DNA from: JAQVEB01 sp028698105
GTDB taxonomy: Bacteria > Bacteroidota > Bacteroidia > Bacteroidales > Dysgonomonadaceae
Length of the DNA: 43,184 nucleotides
NCBI GenBank assembly: GCA_964293155.1
Contig: CAXYYA010000033.1
Coordinates: forward strand, 1 to 43,184
Direction of reading: 5' to 3'
In this document: piece after piece, positions 26,425-35,279 of the stretch
How positions within the stretch are numbered: the first letter of the stretch is position 1
How the letters are laid out: each line of letters begins with the position of its first letter
Notes under the pieces: generated by a model
Database searches by the model: none
Seen by the model: only the letters and a program-made list of their open reading frames with translations
What the model was told of the DNA's origin: nothing
Translations under genes and position numbers: made by a program

Positions 26425-27651
26425 TTATTCCCTGATAGCGTGATCTTTCGGGAACGGCTGTCCGCTCCATGCCTTTTTCGATGTCCAATCTTGGGGAGCC
26501 GATGTCCAGAAAGAGTGACTGGCCGGCAAACCCAACGGTAAAAAGGCCAACGAAGTAAGATAAAGGCTCCCGTTGTTCGTGTATGAATCGGCCATGCCGG
26601 GTTGATGACCCGCAAAACCAAGTTGTAGATAGCCTTTTTCGTTGAAATTTCCGTCCACGGCGAACATGCGTTTCATGGTGCTGACAAGTGCGTTACGAAC
26701 CTGTCCTTCGGATAGTTCCTCCGGAAGTTGCTCTTTCCACGCCACGAGTGTCAACGCATGGAATACACCCATCCGGTACGTCATGGAGCGTCCGAAAACC
26801 GGGAAAGTGGCTTCGGGCGATATCAACCGTTCCTGAATTTGCGCATAGCGTTGAATGCGTTTTATCGCAATATCCAACTGATTTTGATTTGCTATCCGTT
26901 TCTTATCAACACAAATTTCCAACGTTTCCACATACATCGGTTGAATCACAAAACTATTGTAGTAATCGAAAGCGAAATGTTCGCCATCAGAATACCAGCC
27001 GTCTCCCACATACCACTCGTCAATCTTCCGCAAAGCGGAATGAATGCGATAGGCATCATACGGCGCGTCAACAGACATGAGAAATGCCTCGATGGTAGCC
27101 GAAAACAACAACCAGTTCGAGTAAGGCGGATCAACACGCCGCAACTGCGTAAATTCTTCGATATACCGTTTTTTCGTCTGCTCGTCCAACGGCTCCCAAA
27201 GCGACTTTGGCGCACGTATAAAACTTTCGGCAACGAAAGCCGCATCTACCAAAGGCTGGCCTTCTTTCCGCCACAGTAAATAATCGGGACTCGCGGGATC
27301 AACGGCTTGTGCATAACTTTTCAGCGCCCATTCGCGAAGTTGCTTTCGTTGTTTGCCTTCCGAAGTATTATCGTCCGGCAACGCAAGCCACGGGGCGATC
27401 CCCGCCATCAACCGGCCAAAGGCCTCCATATAAGTAACGCCCTGGTCGCGGCCGTCCCACGATGGACTTAGTTCGACTTGCATATTTTTGCGCAACTCGC
27501 CTTTGGCCATGTTGCTCAATACGGGCATGGCCATTTTATAAGCAAGACCGGCGACATATTCGCGATCGGATGTCACGTTTTTTTGTGCGTTTGCTGAAAA
27601 AGCAAAAAAAGACAACGCCGCCAAAATCAGAGAAAAAATGGAACGGTACAT
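26425..27651 (-). CDS. Exported DUF2264 family protein
   Basis: The 408-residue protein has a signal peptide ending near FSANAQ and the DUF2264 features: YMEAFGRLMAGIAPWL near residue 75, NWLLFSATIEAF near 200, GDGWYSDGEHFAFDYYNSF near 240 and PVFGRSMTYRMG near 310. The fold is an alpha/alpha-barrel like GH88/GH105 hydrolases. From memory, a DUF2264 protein of Bacteroides was assigned to a glycosidase family acting on uronic acid in arabinogalactan, but I cannot confirm that here. It lies between GH51 and GH43-GH51 genes, with a 133-base gap downstream and a hairpin upstream. A glycosidase role is inferred from context. Confidence 0.82.
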   Translation of the reverse strand: MYRSIFSLILAALSFFAFSANAQKNVTSDREYVAGLAYKMAMPVLSNMAKGELRKNMQVELSPSWDGRDQGVTYMEAFGRLMAGIAPWLALPDDNTSEGKQRKQLREWALKSYAQAVDPASPDYLLWRKEGQPLVDAAFVAESFIRAPKSLWEPLDEQTKKRYIEEFTQLRRVDPPYSNWLLFSATIEAFLMSVDAPYDAYRIHSALRKIDEWYVGDGWYSDGEHFAFDYYNSFVIQPMYVETLEICVDKKRIANQNQLDIAIKRIQRYAQIQERLISPEATFPVFGRSMTYRMGVFHALTLVAWKEQLPEELSEGQVRNALVSTMKRMFAVDGNFNEKGYLQLGFAGHQPGMADSYTNNGSLYLTSLAFLPLGLPASHSFWTSAPQDWTSKKAWSGQPFPKDHAIRE

Positions 27652-27682
27652 TTAATTTTTTTGTGTTTTATCAAATACTGAG

Positions 27683-27715
27683 AAGAGACAAGAATACACA
27701 GTATTCCCGTCTCTT
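27683..27715 (-). other. Intercistronic hairpin within the sugar operon
   Basis: The RNA of the minus strand would form a 15-pair stem (two of them G-U) with a three-base loop, between the GH51 stop and the DUF2264 start. No T-run follows, so it looks more like an RNA stability or processing element than a full terminator. Confidence 0.6.
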
Positions 27716-27727
27716 TCCGAAAAAGCT

Positions 27728-29269
27728 TTACTTCACCTCTAACGTAACGATAGATTTCGCCGGTAGTTTCACATTCAAGGTATTACCCGATATTTTTGCA
27801 CCGGTAAAAGCTGCTAATTTCACCACATCGGGGTTGCTGAACGTATTATGGTCTGTAAGATTTTTTGAAGTGAGAATTTCTCCCGAGACGGATTTCATGG
27901 AAACTCCCGGAAGGTTCACGGTGATTTCCTGGGCATTATCGGCATCTACATTCGATAAGGAGATATGGATCACGCCGCTCTTATCGCGTGAAGCGGTGCC
28001 GCTAACCATTGGTATGGTACGGTCGTCGCGCACGTTCATGCTACCGCTATTCAATTCAAACGGCAAAAAAGTCGCATCCTGATGCACGTTGTACATTTTA
28101 AAAACGTAACACGTGGGCGTGAGCACCATTCCTCCTTTTTCATCGGTCAGGATCATGGATTGAAGCACGTTCACGATTTGCGCGATATTAGCCATTTTCA
28201 CCCTGTCGGTATATTTATGGAAAATATCCAGCGAAAGCGAGGCTACAAACGCATCGCGAAGTGCGTTTTGCTGATACAGGTGTCCGCGCACGGTTCCCGG
28301 CTCTTCGTCCCACCATGTACCCCATTCGTCAACCAACAAACCGATTCGTTTATTGGGATCATACTGATCCATGATAGCGATATGTTTTTGAATAACCGGT
28401 TCAATTTCAATGGCTTTACCAAGCGTCCAGTAATAATCGTCTTTAGTGAAGTTCGTGGCGGAACCTTTACTACCGCTCCATCCTTTCACCGTATAATAAT
28501 GCAACGATAAGCCGTGCATCTGGTGCGCAGCATTTTTCATGAGCACTTCCGTCCAGTTGTAATCGTAGTCGCTGGCGCCGCTGGCAACTTTGTACAGACG
28601 GTTATCGCCGTAATTACGGCAATAGGTCTGGTATCTGCGATACAAATCGGCATAAAATTCCGGCCGCATACTTCCACCGCAGCCCCAACTTTCGTTGCCT
28701 ACGCCTATGTATTTCACTTTCCAGGGCTTGTCGCGTCCGTTTTTGCGTCTAAGATTTGCCATAGGCGAATCGCCGTCCGAAGTCATGTATTCCACCCATT
28801 TTGCCATTTCCTCCACGGTTCCGCTACCCACGTTTCCGCTGATATACGGCTCGGTTCCAATCATTTCGCAGAAATTCAGAAATTCATGTGTACCGAAGCT
28901 GTTGTCTTCGATTGTCCCTCCCCAGTTCGTATTCACCATTTTAGGACGTTTATCCTTCGGGCCGATGCCATCCATCCAGTGATATTCATCGGCAAAACAG
29001 CCGCCGGGCCAGCGTAGTACGGGTACTTTGAGCGCTTTAAGCGCTTCTAAAACATCTTTCCGGTAACCGTTGATGTTTGGAATGGGCGAATCCTCTCCCA
29101 CCCAGATTCCACCGTAAATACAACGTCCTAAATGCTCTGCAAACTGTCCGTAAATCTCCTTTGGGATCACTTGTTTTCCCTCATCGGCATGGACGGTCAT
29201 CGTCGCTTTTTTTTGTGCGAATGCGCCGGTTGTCACCAGTAACGCAATAAGTAAAATGCTCTTTTTCAT
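27728..29269 (-). CDS. GH51 alpha-N-arabinofuranosidase
   Basis: The 513-residue exported enzyme (signal peptide ending GAFAQ) matches GH51 along its length: IYGQFAEHLGRCIYGGIW near residue 40, RWPGGCFADEYHW near 86, acid/base E193 in GVGNESWGCGG and nucleophile E315 in LLVDEWGTWW, then a C-terminal beta-sandwich. GH51 enzymes release terminal alpha-L-arabinofuranose from arabinan, arabinoxylan or arabinogalactan with retention. Many GH51 enzymes are cytoplasmic, but the signal peptide places this one in the periplasm. It is 37 bases after the GH97 gene. Confidence 0.93.
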   Translation of the reverse strand: MKKSILLIALLVTTGAFAQKKATMTVHADEGKQVIPKEIYGQFAEHLGRCIYGGIWVGEDSPIPNINGYRKDVLEALKALKVPVLRWPGGCFADEYHWMDGIGPKDKRPKMVNTNWGGTIEDNSFGTHEFLNFCEMIGTEPYISGNVGSGTVEEMAKWVEYMTSDGDSPMANLRRKNGRDKPWKVKYIGVGNESWGCGGSMRPEFYADLYRRYQTYCRNYGDNRLYKVASGASDYDYNWTEVLMKNAAHQMHGLSLHYYTVKGWSGSKGSATNFTKDDYYWTLGKAIEIEPVIQKHIAIMDQYDPNKRIGLLVDEWGTWWDEEPGTVRGHLYQQNALRDAFVASLSLDIFHKYTDRVKMANIAQIVNVLQSMILTDEKGGMVLTPTCYVFKMYNVHQDATFLPFELNSGSMNVRDDRTIPMVSGTASRDKSGVIHISLSNVDADNAQEITVNLPGVSMKSVSGEILTSKNLTDHNTFSNPDVVKLAAFTGAKISGNTLNVKLPAKSIVTLEVK

Positions 29270-29306
29270 TGTTTTATATTGATTAATGTTAAATATTTTC
29301 TGAAAT

Positions 29307-31232
29307 TTAATAGATTACAAACCCGCCCAAAGGTTCTATTTCTATCCCGATATTTCCTTTTTTATCTATTTTCGCTTGCCTGAACCCTGCCGTACGATCT
29401 TTTTTATCGTAGATAACCGATACGTTACTTCCCGACAACCAAGGCAGACTCAGCGTTATTTTTTTCGTGTCCGTTTCGGCATTTGTGCCGGTGATGTACC
29501 ATTTATTGCCATTACGACGGGCAATAACCACGTATTTACCGGGATAACCGTCAACGAATACGCTTTCGTTCCATATCACAGGAACATTTTTCATAAAATT
29601 GATAACGTAAGCGGGTTGTTGCGATAAATTTTCAGGAACAATTCCAAAATGTTGTAGCGGCGACTGATACAAAACCGACGTTGCCAACTGAAAAGCATCG
29701 GTGGTGCAGCGTATATTCCCATGCTCATCGGTCTTAGCAAATCGTTTGTTGAAGAAAACCGGGCCAAAATCCGTTGCCGAAACGGCATTGCGCGTAAAGG
29801 GCAAAATGGTGCTGCGTTGTGCTTCCTTGTCGGCAAAAGCCTGACTGAAAACCAGATTCTCGGATGCCAGCGTAGCTTCGCTCGTAAAGTGATTGGGATA
29901 CATTCGTTCCCACCCGCGAGGCAGCGTTGTTCCGTGAAAATTTACAAACAAGCCATATTTATTGGCATCGGTAAGAATATCCTCGTAGAGTTTCATTACT
30001 ACTTGCTTATCGCCGCCGAAAAAATCCACCTTTATGCCTTTCACACCAAGCGATTGCATCCATGCCATTTCCTTTTCACGAGCCGGCGAGGTATCCATCC
30101 GGTTACGCGGGCCTTGCGGCGCATTGTTCCACTCGCCGTTGGAATTGTACCACAGCAGCACATCCACGCCTTTCGATTGCGCATAACGGATGAGCGGCGG
30201 CATGTTTTCATATCCGATTTGCACATCCCACAATGCGTCAATCAAAATATATTCGTACCCCATATCGGCTGCCAAATTGATAAACGTTTTTTGGTCTTCG
30301 TAGTTGCAACTGGCATCCTGCCACAGAATCCAGCTCCAGGTTGAGCGACCGGGTTTGTAATTGATTGAAGGCTCGTAAAGCGGTTTCACGGTGTTGTAAG
30401 CCGATGTAGTTTCCACAATGGGTTTCAACGTTTCACCTATCGTGATGGTTTTCCAGGATGTCATCAACGGAAGGGGCGCGGTTGGCGAAACATCGCCCGC
30501 ACCGGCATTCTCCGATTTATCGGGAAATGCAATGGTAAAAATGCCGTCTGATGAGCCGTCACCTAATCTCGTACCGCAATAACGGCTGCTTACACCGGTT
30601 TCGGAAAGCAAAACCCATCCGTTTTTCAGATGAAATAGGGCCGGGAACGTGTAACCAAGCCCAAATCGGGAAGGTACATCCATTGGTTGCTCAAAAACGT
30701 ATTCTTCTTCGTAACTCGGTTTAGATTGCATCCATCCTTCACCACCCTGTATTTGCGGCGTTGCAAATTTTGTAGTTTCTTCGGGGAAATTAAAACCGGT
30801 TTTTTCGGCAAAAACAGTACAAAACCGTGTTTTGTTTGAACGCAGACGGTACGCTTGTGCAACGTCGTTGTTACTCACACTGAAAATAATATCCAGTGAA
30901 TCAGACTTATCGTTCACAAACGTGGCCGTTAATTCATTGGCTGCGTAGTTCACTTCACGCACTTTTGCGTGAGGAAGGGTGTATTTTTCGTTTATGTTTT
31001 TGATCTCGCTATCAACGAATTTCAGATTTTTGGTGAAATCACCAAGCGACGCTTCCAAGCCAAGCGGCGACTTTTCCAGAAAAACCTTTCCGTCGTAATC
31101 TACCGTATAAGAGGGCACGCCATCGTCCAGCATAAGCGTGAGGACGAGTTTCCCGTCGGGACTTGTTGTTTTTTGTGCAAACATGACGAGAGAAATTAGC
31201 ATAAAACAGACGGATAGTGTTGTTTTTTTCAT
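29307..31232 (-). CDS. GH97 glycosidase, retaining type
   Basis: The 641-residue exported protein (signal peptide ending MFAQ) shows the GH97 layout: N-terminal beta-supersandwich (about 20-285), TIM barrel (about 290-560) and a C-terminal beta domain. D403 in GIKVDFFGGD matches the Asp nucleophile of the retaining GH97 branch; the acid/base is probably E452 or E458. The inverting alpha-glucosidase branch (SusB) would have a Glu base instead. Retaining members act on alpha-galactosides, and some Bacteroides enzymes also on beta-L-arabinopyranosides (established for the family), which would fit an arabinose operon. It ends 3 bases after the GH127 gene. Confidence 0.85.
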   Translation of the reverse strand: MKKTTLSVCFMLISLVMFAQKTTSPDGKLVLTLMLDDGVPSYTVDYDGKVFLEKSPLGLEASLGDFTKNLKFVDSEIKNINEKYTLPHAKVREVNYAANELTATFVNDKSDSLDIIFSVSNNDVAQAYRLRSNKTRFCTVFAEKTGFNFPEETTKFATPQIQGGEGWMQSKPSYEEEYVFEQPMDVPSRFGLGYTFPALFHLKNGWVLLSETGVSSRYCGTRLGDGSSDGIFTIAFPDKSENAGAGDVSPTAPLPLMTSWKTITIGETLKPIVETTSAYNTVKPLYEPSINYKPGRSTWSWILWQDASCNYEDQKTFINLAADMGYEYILIDALWDVQIGYENMPPLIRYAQSKGVDVLLWYNSNGEWNNAPQGPRNRMDTSPAREKEMAWMQSLGVKGIKVDFFGGDKQVVMKLYEDILTDANKYGLFVNFHGTTLPRGWERMYPNHFTSEATLASENLVFSQAFADKEAQRSTILPFTRNAVSATDFGPVFFNKRFAKTDEHGNIRCTTDAFQLATSVLYQSPLQHFGIVPENLSQQPAYVINFMKNVPVIWNESVFVDGYPGKYVVIARRNGNKWYITGTNAETDTKKITLSLPWLSGSNVSVIYDKKDRTAGFRQAKIDKKGNIGIEIEPLGGFVIY

Positions 31233-31235
31233 TTT

Positions 31236-33563
31236 TTACTTTATTATTTTAACTTCGTAAACCTCTGATGTGAAGGGCGTTTTATTTGGTTCAAAACGTA
31301 GTTCGTGAGTTCCTTTTTTCAACGGAATGGTATAACTTAACCGCACGAAACCGTTTTTCACTTTACTTTTATTTGCTTCCGCATTCACCTTTTCACCATC
31401 AATAAAAACCTGCGTGCTGTTTTGATCATTTTCCCGAACCAGCAATTGCAATTCAGACGCTTCTTCAGACAGTTTGATTTGATAACTGAAGAAATCGCTT
31501 GCTTTCCGGTAATGTTTTCCGTTTAATGAACCCGTTTCAGAATTTCCGTATTTTACACCGTGATCCGATTCCGGTTGCTGTTCACCGGGATAAACAACAT
31601 CGAGCGTTACCGCCGATAGTTCTTTTTTATAAGCCTCATACTCTTGTTGCAATTGGGTTAAATCCTTTTCATTCGCCTGTTTGAAATAGATAAAATAGCG
31701 TTGGTTGTGCAACCGGTAAAAAGGGATAAATTCTATCTCACTCTTATCCGGGAACGTTTTTCCTTTGTATGCGAACGATAAGCCGCCGGCGTTTTCTTTC
31801 TTTGTATTCGATAAAATTTCATTCGGCTCGCCGATAAATGCCGGCATTTCCTGCAATGCGATTTGTGTGCCGTGTGCAATGTGCCCTCCCCTGCTATCAT
31901 CGGCATACAATCCTTTCATATCCTCTGTTCCCATTGGCGAAGCCAATACGATGGGGCCGTAACAGAACGCGTAAAAATTGCTTTTGTCCGGTAATTGGTC
32001 GAGCGTGAGGTGCATGGGTAATGCAACGGAGATTTTATCGTTTTTCTTCCATCGTCGGTGAATGGAAATATAGCCGTTCTTGGCGGTAACTTGTTGGTTT
32101 ACGCCATTAACGGAAATGCTCCACTCATCATCGTTAACCCATTCCGGTTTTCGGATGTATATCGTAAATGGTTTTCGGGTTGATTTATTGATGGATAAAT
32201 GTATTTCATCACTTTCGGGAAATGTCGTTTCCTGGGTTATCTGCACACTTTTTTCTTTCCAATTCAACACCGACGGGATAAAAAGATTTACAAACAACTC
32301 GTTACCTCGATAAGCATATATCATTTCGCCATACTTAGTGTGATTTTCCAATCCCGATCCAACGCAACACCAGAAACTGGTTTCAGGTTGTGAATACACC
32401 CGATAATGACCGGGACGCATGGGAGTGAAATAAACAAAACCTCCGGTTTCGGGTTGTTCGGTAGAAAGAATATGGTTGTAAAGCGTTCGCTCGTAATAAT
32501 CCATATATTTTGTCTCAGGCATTCTTCCATACAACAATTTCGTCAGCTTCAACATGTTGTATGAATTGCATGTTTCCGGCCCCTCCACGCTTTCGATCAT
32601 CGAAGAAAAATCGTTCACCGGGTTAAAATGCTCTCGCACACTATTTCCCCCAATGCTCACCGAACGGTTTTGCGTAACTGTTTGCCAGAAAAATTCAGCC
32701 GCTTTGGCCCAATTGCTATCGTGATCAATCTCAGCTATACGTTCAAACCCGATGACTTTGGGTATTTGCGTATTGGCGTGCATTCCCGTCAATTCATCTT
32801 TCTGATCAATAAGCGGATCAAGAATTTTTTTGTGTGAGAACCGGTTGGCAAGATTTAAGTATTTATTTTCATGTGTGATCGCCGATAATTCAGCAAACAC
32901 TTCATTTAAACCGCCATGCTCGCTCCGTAACATATCCTGCATCTGCTCATCAGTTAAACCTTGCGTAATATTTATCATCCAATCGCTCAACCGAATTAAT
33001 ATCGCAAGCGCTTTTCTGCTTCCTGTGTGTTTGTAAGCATCCAGCAAACCATTAAATGTTTTATGAATGTTGTAGAGTGGAACCCATTTATCGTTCAACC
33101 CGAAACTCGCCGCTCGGATATTACCATGTTTAATTTCGTCCCATAATTGTAAACTACCGGGCGTTCCACCGATAAATCCTGAGCCAACGGCACGTTGACA
33201 TCGTTCCAATTCATCGAGCATATAATCCAAGCGCCGTTTTAGTTCCGGATTGCCGGTAGCCTCGTACATCATGGATAAAGCCGAAAGATAATGTCCGCCT
33301 ATGTGTCCGTCCAATCCAGTGTTTTCCCAATTTGTGTACGATTCCGCTTTTTTGGGTAATCCCGCTTCGCGAAGAAACGGAGAAAGCAAACGATCGGGAT
33401 TCAACGCAAGTATGTAGTTTAAGTCCGCTTGTTGGGCTTGAAGGAAAGGACTTTCCAGGAGCCTGACATCCGATAAAGGAAAAAATTTTACCTCATTTCC
33501 GGTCTGTGCACTCGAATACACGGAAAAGAGAATGAGGTAAAAAAAGAAAATATACTTTCTCAT
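31236..33563 (-). CDS. GH127 beta-L-arabinofuranosidase
   Basis: The 775-residue exported enzyme (signal peptide ending YSSAQ) is a DUF1680/GH127 protein. It has GHIGGHYLSALS near residue 86 and the zinc-cysteine site typical of the family: E330 and C332 in GPETCNSYN, and C399-C400 in FWCCVGSG, where the first cysteine would be the nucleophile. E311 in SVREHF probably is the acid. Beta-sandwich domains follow, with an extra C-terminal carbohydrate-binding-like region. Known GH127 enzymes release beta-L-arabinofuranose from hydroxyproline-linked arabino-oligosaccharides (extensin). It is 30 bases after araB. Most GH127 proteins are shorter, so the extra C-terminal part may bind sugar. Confidence 0.9.
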   Translation of the reverse strand: MRKYIFFFYLILFSVYSSAQTGNEVKFFPLSDVRLLESPFLQAQQADLNYILALNPDRLLSPFLREAGLPKKAESYTNWENTGLDGHIGGHYLSALSMMYEATGNPELKRRLDYMLDELERCQRAVGSGFIGGTPGSLQLWDEIKHGNIRAASFGLNDKWVPLYNIHKTFNGLLDAYKHTGSRKALAILIRLSDWMINITQGLTDEQMQDMLRSEHGGLNEVFAELSAITHENKYLNLANRFSHKKILDPLIDQKDELTGMHANTQIPKVIGFERIAEIDHDSNWAKAAEFFWQTVTQNRSVSIGGNSVREHFNPVNDFSSMIESVEGPETCNSYNMLKLTKLLYGRMPETKYMDYYERTLYNHILSTEQPETGGFVYFTPMRPGHYRVYSQPETSFWCCVGSGLENHTKYGEMIYAYRGNELFVNLFIPSVLNWKEKSVQITQETTFPESDEIHLSINKSTRKPFTIYIRKPEWVNDDEWSISVNGVNQQVTAKNGYISIHRRWKKNDKISVALPMHLTLDQLPDKSNFYAFCYGPIVLASPMGTEDMKGLYADDSRGGHIAHGTQIALQEMPAFIGEPNEILSNTKKENAGGLSFAYKGKTFPDKSEIEFIPFYRLHNQRYFIYFKQANEKDLTQLQQEYEAYKKELSAVTLDVVYPGEQQPESDHGVKYGNSETGSLNGKHYRKASDFFSYQIKLSEEASELQLLVRENDQNSTQVFIDGEKVNAEANKSKVKNGFVRLSYTIPLKKGTHELRFEPNKTPFTSEVYEVKIIK

Positions 33564-33593
33564 AAGAAATGAAACTTATGGTGAATACATATT

Positions 33594-35264
33594 TCAGGAA
33601 TTAAACAGGTTTTCTTCGGTGAATTTGCCGATAGCTGTGTATTTTTCGTATAATTCGCTGTACAACTCATGGTTTTTCATGTCCGGATAGTATTCCGAAG
33701 AAAATCCCATGCCCATTGCTTTCTGGGCATCCTCCACCTTGTTGTAAACGCCGGCAGCAACCGATGCAAACATCGCCGTACCGAAGGCACAAGCCTGTTC
33801 GGCCTTTGCCACTTTGATAGGCATGCCGAGCACATCGGCCATCACCTGCATCACAAACGGCGATTTCAACGATATACCGCCAATACCGATAACTTCGTTG
33901 ATTTCCACGCCGTTTTCTCTGAAACGATCCACAATAGCCTTGGAACCGTACGCGGTGGCTTCCACCAACGCGCGGAAAATAAGCGGTGCGGAACTTGCCA
34001 GCGTCAACCCGGTAATGGTGCCTTTCAGCATTTGATTGGCATCGGGCGTGCGGCGTCCGTTCATCCAGTCCGTAGCCAGCACGGTAGATTCGGTAACCGG
34101 AATTTTCATCGCTTCATCAGATAACGCCGGAATAATCTGATCCAATGTCTCGTCAATCAGTTTCTGTTTCGTTTCCTCATCAATTAAGGCAGATTTTGCC
34201 AGAATATTCTCTACGGGCCATGCAACCACGCGTTTGAACCATGCATAAATATCGCCAAAAGCCGACTGACCGGCTTCCAACCCGACCAGACCGGGAATAA
34301 CCGAACCGTTAACCTGTCCGCAAATGCCGGGTATCAACTTATCGCCCATGGTTTCGTGATCGGAAACCATGATGTCGCACGTGGAGGTGCCGATAATGCG
34401 CACCAGCGCACCGGGTTTTACTTCAGCGCCCACCGCGCCCATGTGGGCATCGAAAGCGCCTACTGCAACCGCCACATCGGTTGTCAAACCCAGCCGATTT
34501 GCCCATTCCGGCGTAAGATTACCGATTTTTACATCACTGGTGCATGTTTCGGTAAACAGCCTGCTGCGAAAACCGGCCAAAACAGGGTCGAGCGCCGTTA
34601 GGAATTCTTCGGAAGGCAAACCGCCCCACTCTTCGAGCCACATGGCTTTATGACCCGATGCGCATCGGCTCCGGTACATGTTTTCGGGTGTGGAAATGCC
34701 GGTGAGCAACGCTGGCATCCAATCGCAGTGCTCCACGATGGAGTACGCCGCTTCACGCACTTTTTCATCTTCACGAAGCACATGCAGCGCTTTTGCCCAA
34801 AACCATTCCGAAGAGTAAATTCCGCCTTCGTAAGAAGTGTAATCAATATCCCATTTGCGGGCTAAATCATTGATCTCGTTTGCCTCTTTGATGGCTGTAT
34901 GGTCTTTCCACAGCACGAACATGGCGTTGGGATTTTCGGCAAATTCGGGCAGCATGGAAAGCGGAGTTCCATTTTTATCGGTGAAAGCCGGCGTGCTGCC
35001 TGTGGTATCGAACGCGATACCGACAACTTTTTCGGCGGTTCCCGCCGGACATTTCGACAGCGCATCTTTAACCGTGTATTCCAACACATCAATATAGTCC
35101 TGAGGATGCTGACGGTACTGATTTTCCGAAGGAATACAATATTTCCCCTCCATCCATCGCGGATAATATTTTACTGAGGAAGCTAACTCTTCACCTGTTT
35201 CGGCATTCACAATAACTGCGCGGGCGGAATCGCTTCCGTAGTCTAAACCTATTACGTATTTCAT
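33594..35264 (-). CDS. araB: Ribulokinase
   Basis: AraB phosphorylates L-ribulose to L-ribulose 5-phosphate with ATP. The 556 residues have the FGGY kinase plan: N-terminal GLDYGSDSARAVIVN (phosphate-binding loop), middle FDTTGSTPAF, and the C-terminal ATP-binding domain with GIGGISLKSPFVMQVMADVL. The length is close to that of E. coli AraB (566). No signal peptide, so it is cytoplasmic. It lies 15 bases after araA and before the GH127 gene. Confidence 0.95.
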   Translation of the reverse strand: MKYVIGLDYGSDSARAVIVNAETGEELASSVKYYPRWMEGKYCIPSENQYRQHPQDYIDVLEYTVKDALSKCPAGTAEKVVGIAFDTTGSTPAFTDKNGTPLSMLPEFAENPNAMFVLWKDHTAIKEANEINDLARKWDIDYTSYEGGIYSSEWFWAKALHVLREDEKVREAAYSIVEHCDWMPALLTGISTPENMYRSRCASGHKAMWLEEWGGLPSEEFLTALDPVLAGFRSRLFTETCTSDVKIGNLTPEWANRLGLTTDVAVAVGAFDAHMGAVGAEVKPGALVRIIGTSTCDIMVSDHETMGDKLIPGICGQVNGSVIPGLVGLEAGQSAFGDIYAWFKRVVAWPVENILAKSALIDEETKQKLIDETLDQIIPALSDEAMKIPVTESTVLATDWMNGRRTPDANQMLKGTITGLTLASSAPLIFRALVEATAYGSKAIVDRFRENGVEINEVIGIGGISLKSPFVMQVMADVLGMPIKVAKAEQACAFGTAMFASVAAGVYNKVEDAQKAMGMGFSSEYYPDMKNHELYSELYEKYTAIGKFTEENLFNS

Positions 35265-35279
35265 AATTCAATTTATTAA

